64,000 bases of DNA from Cerasicoccus frondis (GTDB lineage Bacteria > Verrucomicrobiota > Verrucomicrobiia > Opitutales > Cerasicoccaceae): NCBI GenBank assembly GCA_031296915.1, contig JAVDPC010000009.1:62001-126000 (forward strand), in the 5' to 3' direction. A program made the translations under genes and the position numbers. Under the pieces are notes generated by a model. That model was given only the letters and a program-made list of their open reading frames with translations, was not told the origin of the DNA and made no database searches. The stretch's first letter is position 1; the number at the start of each line of letters is the position of its first letter. Positions 24,382 through 32,828 of this stretch are shown here, in pieces.

Positions 24382-25365
24382 TCAGACTTTGCGCGGAAAG
24401 GGGGATTTTGACACTAATTTGGTAAGTTCGCCGCTATCGAGAAAGGTTCCACTCTCCAGCGGATAACCCCGCAAAAAGTCGCCCGCAGTCAGCATTTTGG
24501 CGCCGGGACGCTGGAGCTGCTGCAGCCGCAAAGCCCCCTCCCCGCACGCAATGACCAACCCGTCGACGCTGGCTGACAAGATTTCACCCACCGAGCCGTG
24601 GCCCGACTCCGCGTAACCGCCGCAGACCTTGATCCGCTCGCCATGGTGGTCGAAATAACAACCCGGCCACGGGAAAAGCCCATTCACGCGGGCGGCCAGG
24701 GCCTTCGCTGGCGCATTGAAATCCAGCGCGCCATCGGCTTTCTCCAGCTTGCGACAATAAGTAACGGCCTCCGGGTCCTGCTCGGCAAAGGCGGCCTCGC
24801 CCGTGAGCAAGGCCTCCAAATTACGCTCCAACAGCGCGGGGCAAGCGTCGGCCAGTTTGCCGCGCATATCGGCGCCGGTGTCGCTGGGCTCGACCTGCAC
24901 ACGCTCCACGTCACAAACCGCGCCGGCGTCCATCTTCGGCACAATGCGCATCAGCGAGACGCCGGTTTCCGTCTCGCCGTTGGCGACAGCGGTCTCAATC
25001 GGCGAGGCGCCACGGTAGGCGGGCAGCAGGGAAGCGTGAAAATTAACGAACCCGCGCGGCGGCACGGCCAGCAGGGATTTCTTCAAAATGTGCCCGTAGG
25101 CCATGACCAGCGCCAGTGCAATGTCGCGCTCGCGGAGCCAGTCCTCCAACTCGAGGCCGGGCTTTTCCGGGCGGAGCAGTTCAATGTCATGTTCGAGCGC
25201 CCAGGCGGAAATGTCGTTGGGCGAAAGCTGCTTGCCCCTGCCCTTGCGGCGATCCGGCTGGCTGACCACGCCCACCAGCTTCACGCCCGGCGGCGGCGTT
25301 TCGCGCAGCCAGTTCAGGAGCGGAATGGAAATCGGGTCGGAACCGAAAAAGACGACGTTGGGCAT
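24382..25365 (-). CDS. fmt: Methionyl-tRNA formyltransferase
   Basis: Fmt formylates Met-tRNA(fMet) with 10-formyl-THF. The 327-residue protein begins PNVVFFGSDPISIPLLNWL. The active-site segment FVNFHASLLPAYRGASPIE carries the conserved Asn and His, and the catalytic Asp lies in RIVPKMDAGAVCDV. The C-terminal OB domain starts near LAARVNGLFPWPGCY. Length is normal. A pyrimidine-rich leader before the ATG is nearly the same as that before rnhC. It may be cotranscribed with the LysM and parB genes. Confidence 0.95.
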   Translation of the reverse strand: MPNVVFFGSDPISIPLLNWLRETPPPGVKLVGVVSQPDRRKGRGKQLSPNDISAWALEHDIELLRPEKPGLELEDWLRERDIALALVMAYGHILKKSLLAVPPRGFVNFHASLLPAYRGASPIETAVANGETETGVSLMRIVPKMDAGAVCDVERVQVEPSDTGADMRGKLADACPALLERNLEALLTGEAAFAEQDPEAVTYCRKLEKADGALDFNAPAKALAARVNGLFPWPGCYFDHHGERIKVCGGYAESGHGSVGEILSASVDGLVIACGEGALRLQQLQRPGAKMLTAGDFLRGYPLESGTFLDSGELTKLVSKSPFPRKV

Positions 25366-25470
25366 GAGTGGGAGGAAAAAGGAAAAAGATTAAAGGAAAA
25401 AGGGCGAGTATGGCAGGATGATGAAGTATTGAAACGGAGGTAACAGAGGGAGCCGAGCGAGGCAATAAAA

Positions 25471-25552
25471 GTTAACCGCAGAGGACGCGGAGAACGCAGA
25501 GTAATTCGATGATAAAATCACTCTATGCTCTCTCCGCGTTCTCGGCGGTAAC
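25471..25552. repeat. Imperfect hairpin repeat (CCGCAGAGGACGCGGAG family)
   Basis: Arms 25471-25502 and 25520-25552 fold with a few mismatches and gaps; the left arm holds AACCGCAGAGGACGCGGAG and the right arm CTCTCCGCGTTCTCGGCGGT. Similar repeats are scattered in many Verrucomicrobia genomes (general recollection). It sits between the mutarotase-like gene and fmt. Confidence 0.55.
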
Positions 25553-25572
25553 GAAAGAACGACCTCCCTGAT

Positions 25573-26493
25573 TTAGCTGATCAAGTCCGCGCGCCAGCCT
25601 TCGATGACCGGGCGGAATTCTTCGGTGTAAACTTGGTCGGTGTCGGGTTTGGGCAAGCCAGCGAAAACGCCCCAATACTCCACGTGCTCGACGGTCGCGC
25701 CGGGCTGGATGGTGACCAGCGGCCCGAGGGTTTCGAGCTCGATCATGAAGTCGTTGCAGAACGTTTCGTAAACACAGCCGAAGTCCGGATAGGTCTTTTT
25801 CGGGTCGACCATTGTGGCTTTCACGAAAGTGCCTGCCTCCTGCCAGTACGCCGCCCAACCCGGATAATTCGTGAGGCCGAGCTTTTGCGGCACGGCCGAC
25901 TTCGTCGTGTCGATGCCGATGAAGTCCGGGTGGAACTGCCACTCTGGGCGCGAAAAGTCCGTGTAGGTCCACGGGACCATCGAGTAATTCGGCAGCAAAT
26001 CCGTTTCGTGGTTGCCCTTGGGCAGGAGCGGCACCGTGGAAAATCCACCGCGCTCCATCACGGTCAACGCCCACGGCGCGCACTGGATTGGCCACTGCAG
26101 CATGTTGCGCATGCGGTGGGTCAGCTTGAATGTTTCCGCCCCCAGCGCAGCGATTTGAATGGACTTCAAAATGCCGCTTTGATCGGCCTTGGGCGCTTCC
26201 AGCAGCACTTCTTTGCCCTCGTCGATGTCGGCGATGCGAATGGCGTGATTGTCCAAATCGTAGGTGCGCGGCTTGATTTCGGGCGAATGCCAGAGGCGGT
26301 GACCCCCGCGCAACAACCACTCGTCCTCCCCGCTGCCGCCTCGTTCTTCCTTGACGCTGTGGAAAAGGTTTGCGGCGCCATCAATGGTGCAGGAGACGAT
26401 GCGCGGCCCGATTTCTGTGGGGATCGCGACGGTGGCGGCGCCGGATTTCAGGAAAAGGCAATTCCAGCCGTAAAGTTCAGATGTGGTTGGCAT
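25573..26493 (-). CDS. Mutarotase-fold hypothetical protein (DUF4380-like)
   Basis: The 306-residue cytoplasmic protein (no leader) has a beta-sandwich pattern like aldose 1-epimerase relatives: EIGPRIVSCTIDGAANLFH at the front, GGHRLWHSPEIKPRTYDLDN, FKLTHRMRNMLQWPIQCAPW, then WTYTDFSRPEWQFH and FMIELETLGPLVTIQPGATV. The pattern fits proteins annotated DUF4380. Catalytic mutarotase His/Glu residues are not clearly placed, so carbohydrate binding is a guess. It stands alone between two intergenic gaps. Confidence 0.65.
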   Translation of the reverse strand: MPTTSELYGWNCLFLKSGAATVAIPTEIGPRIVSCTIDGAANLFHSVKEERGGSGEDEWLLRGGHRLWHSPEIKPRTYDLDNHAIRIADIDEGKEVLLEAPKADQSGILKSIQIAALGAETFKLTHRMRNMLQWPIQCAPWALTVMERGGFSTVPLLPKGNHETDLLPNYSMVPWTYTDFSRPEWQFHPDFIGIDTTKSAVPQKLGLTNYPGWAAYWQEAGTFVKATMVDPKKTYPDFGCVYETFCNDFMIELETLGPLVTIQPGATVEHVEYWGVFAGLPKPDTDQVYTEEFRPVIEGWRADLIS

Positions 26494-26640
26494 AAAGTGA
26501 TGTTATTAAAGGTTTTGCAGCTCCCAGCGAAAGCCCGAAGCATTGATTGCTGGAGAATAGTAGGACTTCCAATCGGCGCAAATAACAATTGTTAAAATCA
26601 AACGTCGAGACGAATTCACGACGCTCCAACAATGAAGCAT

Positions 26641-27672
26641 TCACTCGCCAGGCGCAGTCCGGGTGGCCGCATTCAGGTCGTGATGGCGCTCTTTGCGGCG
26701 GGCGGACACCGTAGCCTGCTCCGTTGACGTCACCACTGGCATCTCCCCCTCTTCTCCCGAAAAATACCTGGCCGCAATGCCGTAGCGAAGATTATGCGAG
26801 GAGAAAATGTATGAGCTGGCGCCCGCCATTTCAGCGACCGTGAGCAGAATTAACAACGCAGTCGGCATAATGTCCGCGCGCTCTGCGGGCAGCGAATTGA
26901 TTTTCGTCCGCTCTTCGAGCGTCATCGCGGCAAGCTCGATGTAGAGGAAACGCAGAAAAGCCAGCCCCAGCGAATTGCCCGCCTCTTCGGCCGTCTGCCC
27001 GAGCCAGGAAGCCCGCACGGTCTTGGCAACCGTTAATGCCCCACCGGTGCCCGCCAGGATATTGACATCTTTTGGAAAGCGAAAACCGGACTCGTCGATA
27101 GTCTTGCGCACGCGACGGACGATTTTCCGCATTTCAACGGACTTCATCGGCTGGTTCAGGTCATCCAAGAGCTGCTGCGACAAGCGAATCGCGCCCAACG
27201 GCAGACTGACCTTGGCGACAATTTTGCGATTACGCACATGAATCAGCTCCAGACTTCCGCCCCCCAGGTCAGCGAGGCAAAACTCCTGATACTGAGCGAG
27301 CACGGAATCCGTCGAAATCCCCCAGGCGATGTAAGCCGCCTCTTCATCGCCGGTCAGCACCTTGAGTTTCTGCCCGGTCGCCTCGTGAATGGCGTCAATG
27401 AATTCTTCCCGGTTGGCGGCGTCGCGCACTGCGGAGGTCGCAGCAACGAAGAACTTTTCCACATCGTAGCCGGAGGCCTCTTCGATCAGGGACTTCACGG
27501 CGCCACAGGCTTTCTGGATCGACGAGCGGGTGAGCATCGGCTGGTCGGAACCAAGCGCTCCGCCTATGCGCGTTTCCCAAGTAGTCTCATAGTGAATGGC
27601 GAGAGATGAACCGGTTTCGGCAACTAGTAACTTAATCGAATTACTGCCGATATCAATGACGCCTAATCTCAT
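26641..27672 (-). CDS. Ppx/GppA-family phosphatase (exopolyphosphatase-like)
   Basis: The 343-residue protein belongs to the actin-fold ASKHA superfamily. It starts GVIDIGSNSIKLLVAE (phosphate 1 loop), contains AATSAVRDAANREEF, the Glu-containing VLTGDEEAAYIAWG and the second phosphate loop FCLADLGGGSLELI. It probably hydrolyses polyphosphate or pppGpp; E. coli enzymes are about 500 residues, so this is the short form without the HD-like C-terminal domain. It overlaps rsmI by 4 bp and is the last gene of the pgi operon. Confidence 0.9.
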   Translation of the reverse strand: MRLGVIDIGSNSIKLLVAETGSSLAIHYETTWETRIGGALGSDQPMLTRSSIQKACGAVKSLIEEASGYDVEKFFVAATSAVRDAANREEFIDAIHEATGQKLKVLTGDEEAAYIAWGISTDSVLAQYQEFCLADLGGGSLELIHVRNRKIVAKVSLPLGAIRLSQQLLDDLNQPMKSVEMRKIVRRVRKTIDESGFRFPKDVNILAGTGGALTVAKTVRASWLGQTAEEAGNSLGLAFLRFLYIELAAMTLEERTKINSLPAERADIMPTALLILLTVAEMAGASSYIFSSHNLRYGIAARYFSGEEGEMPVVTSTEQATVSARRKERHHDLNAATRTAPGE

Positions 27673-28379
27673 AACGTGAAGCCTTTGGTTGCAATGAGCA
27701 CCACAAACTCGCCCTTCACCTTAATCGAAGTTTTTTTATCGGCAAGTTCTTTGAGCGGCGCCGTCAGGATCGTTTCGTATTTTTTCGTGAGTTCTCGCGC
27801 CAGGCACACCACACGGTCTGGCCCCAGAACGTCGAGCATCTCTGCCAGGAATTTTTCAATGCGGTGGCAGGATTCGTAAACAATGATCGTGTGCGGAAAA
27901 TCCTGATTGCGCTCCAGAAACGTCCGGCGCGCCGCCGACTTTGGCGGCAGGAACCCCGCATAGAAAAATGCGTCCGTAGGCAAACCACTCGCCGCCATCG
28001 AAGCTAAAAGCGCCGAAGCGCCAGGCACCGGAATCACGCTCAAGCCTCGGCGACGACATTCCCGCACCACGCGAAAGCCTGGGTCGCTTAACGTCGGCGT
28101 GCCTGCATCGGAGACCAGAGCCACCGATTCGCCAGCCTCGATTTTATCCGCCAATTCAGACGCGCGGGCCAACTCGTTGTGCTCATGGTAGGAAACCGTC
28201 GGTTGCGTAGAACCGATGTGGGCCAATAATTTGCCCGTAGTGCGTGTGTCCTCGCAGGCAATGAGACTCGCCGTCTTCAACACCTGAATCGCCCGCGCAG
28301 ACAAATCACCCAGATTGCCTATGGGCGTGGAGACGACGTACAGCGCCGACTCCAGAGATGCTGAGACAGACTCATCCAT
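27669..28379 (-). CDS. rsmI: 16S rRNA (cytidine1402-2'-O)-methyltransferase
   Basis: RsmI methylates the ribose of C1402 in the decoding centre. The 236-residue protein shows the tetrapyrrole methylase fold: LYVVSTPIGNLGDLSARAI, ACEDTRTTGKLL, TVSYHEHNE, ALVSDAGTPTLSDPGFRVV and VIPVPGASALLASMAASGLP, all RsmI marks. It is about 50 residues shorter than E. coli RsmI and lacks the C-terminal tail. It overlaps the phosphatase gene and follows a small lipoprotein gene by 33 bp. Confidence 0.95.
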   Translation of the reverse strand: MDESVSASLESALYVVSTPIGNLGDLSARAIQVLKTASLIACEDTRTTGKLLAHIGSTQPTVSYHEHNELARASELADKIEAGESVALVSDAGTPTLSDPGFRVVRECRRRGLSVIPVPGASALLASMAASGLPTDAFFYAGFLPPKSAARRTFLERNQDFPHTIIVYESCHRIEKFLAEMLDVLGPDRVVCLARELTKKYETILTAPLKELADKKTSIKVKGEFVVLIATKGFTL

Positions 28380-28412
28380 AGCGTGATTTGCGGCCAGCGC
28401 CGCCGCAAAGCG

Positions 28413-28613
28413 TTAATAACCTTCGCGGCCCGCGTTGAATCCACCGGAGCTCATCCCCGGAGCGCCGCCCTCCCAGCTCGCAGGACGGGCCCACGGCAGG
28501 TTGCTTTGCTCTGGATTAGCAGATTCACAGCCCGAGAGGAACAGGCCTCCCAAGCTCAGCAGTGCTGCGGTTAAAACAAACCGCACTTTAAGTTTCTGGT
28601 GTGCTCTCATCAA
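28413..28613 (-). CDS. Small lipoprotein, unknown function
   Basis: The 66-residue protein has a leader ending in the lipobox LSGC (Cys29). The mature part of about 38 residues reads ESANPEQSNLPWARPASWEG and ends rich in Gly. The NLPW.RP..WEG pattern recalls small lipoproteins seen in other Verrucomicrobia. It would be anchored to the inner or outer membrane. Spacing of 33-37 bp on both sides places it inside the pgi operon. Function unknown. Confidence 0.75.
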   Translation of the reverse strand: MMRAHQKLKVRFVLTAALLSLGGLFLSGCESANPEQSNLPWARPASWEGGAPGMSSGGFNAGREGY

Positions 28614-28650
28614 AGTCGCAAGGTAGCGGGAAACGCGCTACGCACAAGCT

Positions 28651-29460
28651 CTATTGAGTGATTTTGATCGGGTCGCCTTCTTGCAAACGAACGGGATCTT
28701 GACCGGGCAGAATGTAAGCGACGCTGTAAGTCGGCGCAACCGTGCCAACCTTGACGCGCATCTTGCGGCCCAAGCCCTTGGCTACGTTGAACTCCATTTG
28801 CTTCTGCAGGCCGTCGACTTCGCCCCGGCTGATGATCAACAGACCCTTGCCCTCGTCGGTGCGGAGAATGGAAGCGTCCTGTTCCTTGACCGGGCCAACA
28901 ACGCCGCCGCTCGTGCTGACGGTCGCGCTGCCTTCAGCGGAAGCCAGATTGTTGGCGGTGCTTTGGATTTGATAATTCAGCGCGTCGATCTTGTCCTTCA
29001 AGTCGCCATTTTGAGCCTGAAGAGTTTCGATCTGGGTTTCGAGATCGCTGACAATGCCAGCGTCAACCGTCGGCGCATCGGGCTTGGCCACGCTGGCGAC
29101 GTCGACTTTCAGTTGCTCGTGAGCCGCGTCCAAGCTGGAGTATTTCTTTTCCAGATCGTCGTATTCGTTCTTTTGGCGGCCGAGGTCGCGCTTGATCTTA
29201 TTCAGCTCGTTGGAGGAGAAATTGATCTTGGAATTGGCGTCAGCGAGCTTCTGGTCGAGCTCATTGGCCATACCTTGAAACTTCATCTTCTCATTTTCGA
29301 GGTCTTCAGCCCGCGATTCCGCAGCCGTCAACTGCTGCTTTACGGCAACCGTTTCATCATTAGCGGCTTTGACCACGCCGTTTGTTTGATACCAGAAAAA
29401 TGCCGCGGCGACGGCGCCGAGAATCGCAATGACGCGAAGCGCTATGGAGAGACCTTTCAT
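28651..29460 (-). CDS. Membrane-anchored coiled-coil protein, unknown function
   Basis: The 269-residue protein has one N-terminal membrane segment (about 5-24), then a long coiled coil to about residue 175 with heptads rich in Leu, Lys and Asp, and a C-terminal globular part of about 80 residues ending in DPVRLQEGDPIKITQ. It probably extends into the periplasm from the inner membrane. The last part contains ASILRTDEGKGLLIISRG and RKMRVKVGTVAP, suggesting small beta-strands, but no family was recognised. It sits between pgi and the lipoprotein gene. Confidence 0.75.
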   Translation of the reverse strand: MKGLSIALRVIAILGAVAAAFFWYQTNGVVKAANDETVAVKQQLTAAESRAEDLENEKMKFQGMANELDQKLADANSKINFSSNELNKIKRDLGRQKNEYDDLEKKYSSLDAAHEQLKVDVASVAKPDAPTVDAGIVSDLETQIETLQAQNGDLKDKIDALNYQIQSTANNLASAEGSATVSTSGGVVGPVKEQDASILRTDEGKGLLIISRGEVDGLQKQMEFNVAKGLGRKMRVKVGTVAPTYSVAYILPGQDPVRLQEGDPIKITQ

Positions 29461-29505
29461 AATGTCTTATAAGGAGATATTGTCAGTTTCGGGGAGGTGG
29501 AGAGC

Positions 29506-31086
29506 TTAGCGCTCTATCAAGTATTTGGATTCGTAGAAGGGCTCGCCAACGAGCTTGCGTAAGGGGCGATTCTGATTAGCGGCCATATGATCTAGCAATT
29601 TAAAAATGAGTTCTGTTTGCGATTCAAGACCTAATTCTGCAGCAAGTTGTTCTGCTGTAAACGCTTCGCCCGGCTTCGCAGACAGCGCATCGACGATCTT
29701 TTGACGCGTTTCCAGGGTGATTGCGGCCGCCTTTTTACCCGCCTCAACGCCAGGTTGGTGGTAGGCGTTGATATTCACCAGCGATCCGTAGAACCCAACC
29801 GCACGCTCGTAGAGCGCGATCAGCATGCCAACCGTGTGCGCGGAGACATCCTTGACGGTGATGGTGATCGACTCGCGGCCCTGATTGTAAAGCGCGTCGC
29901 GCGTCCCCAGGTAAAAGCCCTGCAGGAAGTCCCCCGAGGTAAAGTCCGCCTCAACGGAAGGTGATGGACCTTCGCGGTCGGTATGCACTTCGATGAAGGT
30001 GGCGAAGAAATTCAGCACGCCATCGCGCAGTTGCTGAACGTAGGCATGCTGGTCGGTGGAGCCTTTGTTGCCGTAAACCGCAATGCCCTGGTGGACGGTA
30101 TTACCGTCGAGGTCGAGCTCTTTGCCCAGGGACTCCATCACCAACTGCTGGAGGTAACGGGAGAACAGCTCAAGGCGGTCTTTATAAGGCAGGATCACCA
30201 TGTCCTTCTTACCCGCGCCGTCGGTGGCGTAATACCACATGAGCGCCAGCAAGGCAGCCGGGTTGTGCTTGAAATCCTTCACACGGGTCACGGCGTCCAT
30301 TTCCTTGGCGCCGAGGAGCATGCCGTCGATGTCAAATCCAGAGAGAGCGGCGGGAACCAGCCCCACTGCGGCGAGCTCGGAGGTGCGGCCACCAACCCAA
30401 TCCCACATGGGGAAACGGGTCAGCCAGCTGTTTTCCACGGCGTGCTTGTCGAGCTTGGAGCCGACGCCGGTGATCGCCACGGCGTGCTGGCCGAACTGCA
30501 AACCAGCCTTGGCCCAGGCGCTTTCCGCCTCCACCATGCCATTGCGGGTTTCGGGCGTGCCGCCGCTTTTCGATGTGACCACGGCCAGAGTCTGGCCGAG
30601 CTTGCCATCCAACTGCGCCAACACCTTGTCCATCCCGTTCGGGTCGGTGTTATCAAAGAAGAAGATGTGCATTGGGTCGCTGGCGGGATTGCCCAGCGCC
30701 TGGTTGACAAACTCCGGGCCAAGCGCGGAACCGCCAATGCCGATGCACAACAGGTTTTCAAATTTTCCGGCGGAACCCTGAATCTCGCCACTGTGGATTT
30801 TGGCGGCAAAGTCTTTGATCGCCTGCTCGGTTTCGGCGATTTCCTTCTGCAATTCCGGCGTGGGGGCGAGGCTGGCGTTGCGCAGCCAGTAGTGGCCGAC
30901 CATGCGGCCTTCATCCGGATTGGCGATCGCGCCGCCTTCCAGCGCTTCCATTGCAGCAATGGCCGCGTCGATTTTCGGCTTCATCGAATCGAAGAAATCA
31001 TCCGCAAAGTTCATGCGGCTGATATCGAGCGCGAAATCGAGCGGTTCAACGAATAGATAGTGTTCTTTAAATCGGTCCCAAGACAT
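29506..31086 (-). CDS. pgi: Glucose-6-phosphate isomerase
   Basis: Pgi interconverts glucose 6-phosphate and fructose 6-phosphate. The 526-residue protein has the SIS-fold core: [34 protein letters not shown], the signature [19 protein letters not shown], and [19 protein letters not shown] with the catalytic His. The last about 75 residues (from [16 protein letters not shown]) look like a winged-helix module ([20 protein letters not shown]), not part of the classic enzyme. The start [10 protein letters not shown] was preferred to one 4 codons upstream. It is the first gene of a five-gene run ending in the phosphatase. Confidence 0.94.
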   Translation of the reverse strand: MSWDRFKEHYLFVEPLDFALDISRMNFADDFFDSMKPKIDAAIAAMEALEGGAIANPDEGRMVGHYWLRNASLAPTPELQKEIAETEQAIKDFAAKIHSGEIQGSAGKFENLLCIGIGGSALGPEFVNQALGNPASDPMHIFFFDNTDPNGMDKVLAQLDGKLGQTLAVVTSKSGGTPETRNGMVEAESAWAKAGLQFGQHAVAITGVGSKLDKHAVENSWLTRFPMWDWVGGRTSELAAVGLVPAALSGFDIDGMLLGAKEMDAVTRVKDFKHNPAALLALMWYYATDGAGKKDMVILPYKDRLELFSRYLQQLVMESLGKELDLDGNTVHQGIAVYGNKGSTDQHAYVQQLRDGVLNFFATFIEVHTDREGPSPSVEADFTSGDFLQGFYLGTRDALYNQGRESITITVKDVSAHTVGMLIALYERAVGFYGSLVNINAYHQPGVEAGKKAAAITLETRQKIVDALSAKPGEAFTAEQLAAELGLESQTELIFKLLDHMAANQNRPLRKLVGEPFYESKYLIER

Positions 31087-31234
31087 GACGTAGATCATCT
31101 AGGCGACGCAGAGAGCGTGGCGCAAGGCGATATGTGTAAAACTATCCCATTGATGGCAAAAATTTCACCCATAGAGAAAAAACAATTGTCACTGAGCGCC
31201 GCGGAACTTGTCCTAACCCCCAAATACTTCGTTT

Positions 31235-32032
31235 ATGAGCCGCATTTCCCAAGCCTTTCAAACCGCCCGCGCAAACGGGCGCCCACTCTTTGTCTCCTAC
31301 CTGTGCGCCGGCGATCCCAGCTTTGAAACCTCGCTGGAAGCCTGCCGCGCACTGATCGAGGCGGGCGCAGACATTCTGGAGCTTGGCGCGCCATTCTCCG
31401 ACCCCCTCGCCGATGGCCTGACCAACCAGCTCGCCGCCCAACGTGCGCTCGATGGCGGCATGACCCAGGAAAAAGTGCTCCAGCTCGTGCGTGAGATTCG
31501 CAAATTCAGCGAAGTCCCCGTCGTTCTTTACACCTACTACAACCTGGTCTTTGCCCCGGGTGAAGCCGATTACGCGCGCCAAGCCAAGGAAGCCGGCGTC
31601 GACGGGTTTCTGGTCCTCGACTTGCCGCCGGAAGAAGCCGCCAGTTGGCAAGACGTTTGCGCCGCAGAAGGCCTCGGCACCGTCTTCATCATCGCGCCGA
31701 CGACGCCCAAGGAGCGCATCGCCAAGATCGCCGACGCGGCGACCGGTTTCCTTTATTACGTATCGCGCACCGGCGTGACCGGCGAACGATCCGAGCTCTC
31801 AGCCGACTTAAAGGACTCCGTCGCGCAGATTCGCTCAGTCACGGATTTACCGCTGGTCGTGGGTTTTGGCGTCTCCCGCCCGGAACACGTCGCCACCATT
31901 GGCGAGATTGCCGATGGCGTAGTCGTCGGGAGCGCCTTGGTCAATTGCCTCGCAGCCAATGTCGATCAACCACAAGCCGGCGTCGCCGCGCTCCGCACCA
32001 AGGCCGAAGAGCTCATTGGCGGCCTAGCTTAG
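31235..32032 (+). CDS. trpA: Tryptophan synthase alpha chain
   Basis: TrpA splits indole-3-glycerol phosphate to indole. The 265-residue barrel has the catalytic Glu in DILELGAPFSDPLADG and the catalytic Asp in DPLADG. The usual sequence after it, GPTIQ, is GLTNQ here, a mild variation in the active-site loop. YVSRTGVTGERS and VVGFGVSRPEHV are standard phosphate-site motifs. It is divergent from pgi across about 150 bp. trpB is not next to it, so the alpha gene is separated from the beta gene in this genome, or trpB lies elsewhere. Confidence 0.95.
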   Translation: MSRISQAFQTARANGRPLFVSYLCAGDPSFETSLEACRALIEAGADILELGAPFSDPLADGLTNQLAAQRALDGGMTQEKVLQLVREIRKFSEVPVVLYTYYNLVFAPGEADYARQAKEAGVDGFLVLDLPPEEAASWQDVCAAEGLGTVFIIAPTTPKERIAKIADAATGFLYYVSRTGVTGERSELSADLKDSVAQIRSVTDLPLVVGFGVSRPEHVATIGEIADGVVVGSALVNCLAANVDQPQAGVAALRTKAEELIGGLA

Positions 32033-32080
32033 TAAAGTGCTAATCCCAATTGGTCACTGGCCAAAGCCCAAATGGGCTCA

Positions 32081-32109
32081 TTAGAGAGCATTTCATCCAA
32101 CTTGGCCGA
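32081..32109. repeat. Degenerate end of the 14-kb MITE-like element
   Basis: TTAGAGAGCATTTCATCC...TTGGCCGA matches the left end of the element at 14097-14125 at 22 of 29 positions. AAGTGCT copies flank it at about 32035 and 32111. It appears to be a decayed copy, in the 360-bp gap downstream of trpA. Confidence 0.45.
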
Positions 32110-32170
32110 AAGTGCTTTAGGTAATGCTGCGTTGAGGATCGTTCCGGTCTCGCTAAGCAAACTACTGAAG

Positions 32171-32280
32171 CCTCGCCGAGGAACCGGCAATGCCTGCCCG
32201 AGGATCTAACGATTCCTCGCCGAGGAACTGACAACTCCTAACCGAGGAACTGGCAGTTCCTCGGCGAGGAATTGACGCGG
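32171..32280 (+). repeat. Tandem repeat, five 22-bp units
   Basis: Five adjacent units of exactly 22 bp begin at 32171, 32193, 32215, 32237 and 32259, with consensus CCTCGCCGAGGAACTGGCAA. Units differ at several positions. Between units 4 and 5 lies a perfect hairpin CCGAGGAACT-GGC-AGTTCCTCGG (32242-32264). No T run follows. The purpose is unknown; it could be a protein-binding array or a structured 3' end of trpA mRNA. Confidence 0.75.
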
Positions 32281-32337
32281 AGCTACTTGGATGCTGGTTT
32301 GCCGCGAGCTCACCCAAGAATCGATTCGAACAAACAG

Positions 32338-32367
32338 AAGGCCGCGGTTCATCAGAACCGCGGCCTT
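32338..32367 (-). terminator. Rho-independent terminator of the small membrane protein gene
   Basis: AAGGCCGCGGTTC, loop of 4, GAACCGCGGCCTT forms a perfect 13-bp stem starting 25 nt past the stop of the 67-residue gene. On the minus strand it is followed by CTGTTTG. It could also work weakly for trpA. A run of seven G lies beside it (32371-32377). Confidence 0.75.
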
Positions 32368-32392
32368 CCAGGGGGGGTAGGTTGGGTAGAAA

Positions 32393-32596
32393 CTAACGCC
32401 CGAATAACTTTTCCATCAATTGAGAAGCCGCCTGATGGACTACGGCGTCCTTCTGGTACAGCGTCCAGGCGATTGCAAGAAGGACGAGCATGAAGATTGC
32501 AGTGCTGCCCCCTAACCAACGCCAGAACACATCCTTGCGAATGCGATAGCCATTGATGTTGAGGTGCACCGAATTACGACGACGTAGGTATGACAT
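32393..32596 (-). CDS. Small single-pass membrane protein, unknown
   Basis: The 67-residue protein has a basic N-terminus (MSYLRRRNSVHLNINGYRIR), one hydrophobic helix at about 31-47 (STAIFMLVLLAIAWTLY) and a short outer tail ending KLFGR. It is followed at once by a strong terminator, which supports expression as a single unit. No family was recognised. The 232-bp region upstream (32597-32828) is A/T-rich and contains an inverted repeat TCGAGAAA/TTTCTCGA (32643-32673); it probably carries this gene's promoter. Confidence 0.65.
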   Translation of the reverse strand: MSYLRRRNSVHLNINGYRIRKDVFWRWLGGSTAIFMLVLLAIAWTLYQKDAVVHQAASQLMEKLFGR

Positions 32597-32828
32597 TTGG
32601 GGAATGATTATACTGGGGGATAGTTAAGCGGGTATTAACTACTCGAGAAAATGACTAAACGTAACTTTCTCGACTAGATTCTTAACTGTATTGTAACGGA
32701 ATAAGAACCTTACCATACCCTCAAATATGGGGGCAAATCAATCATTTTTTCGAAAATATAAACGATTTCCCTACTACTATTAGACCCTATACCCCACAAC
32801 ATTAGGTAACGCCATGGCTGCAAATCCA

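Noticed and set aside
29983..31056. 357-codon plus-strand ORF opposite pgi
   Set aside because: No motifs; pgi on the other strand is certain.
32171..32280. CRISPR array
   Set aside because: Units touch each other with no spacers, and no cas genes are present.
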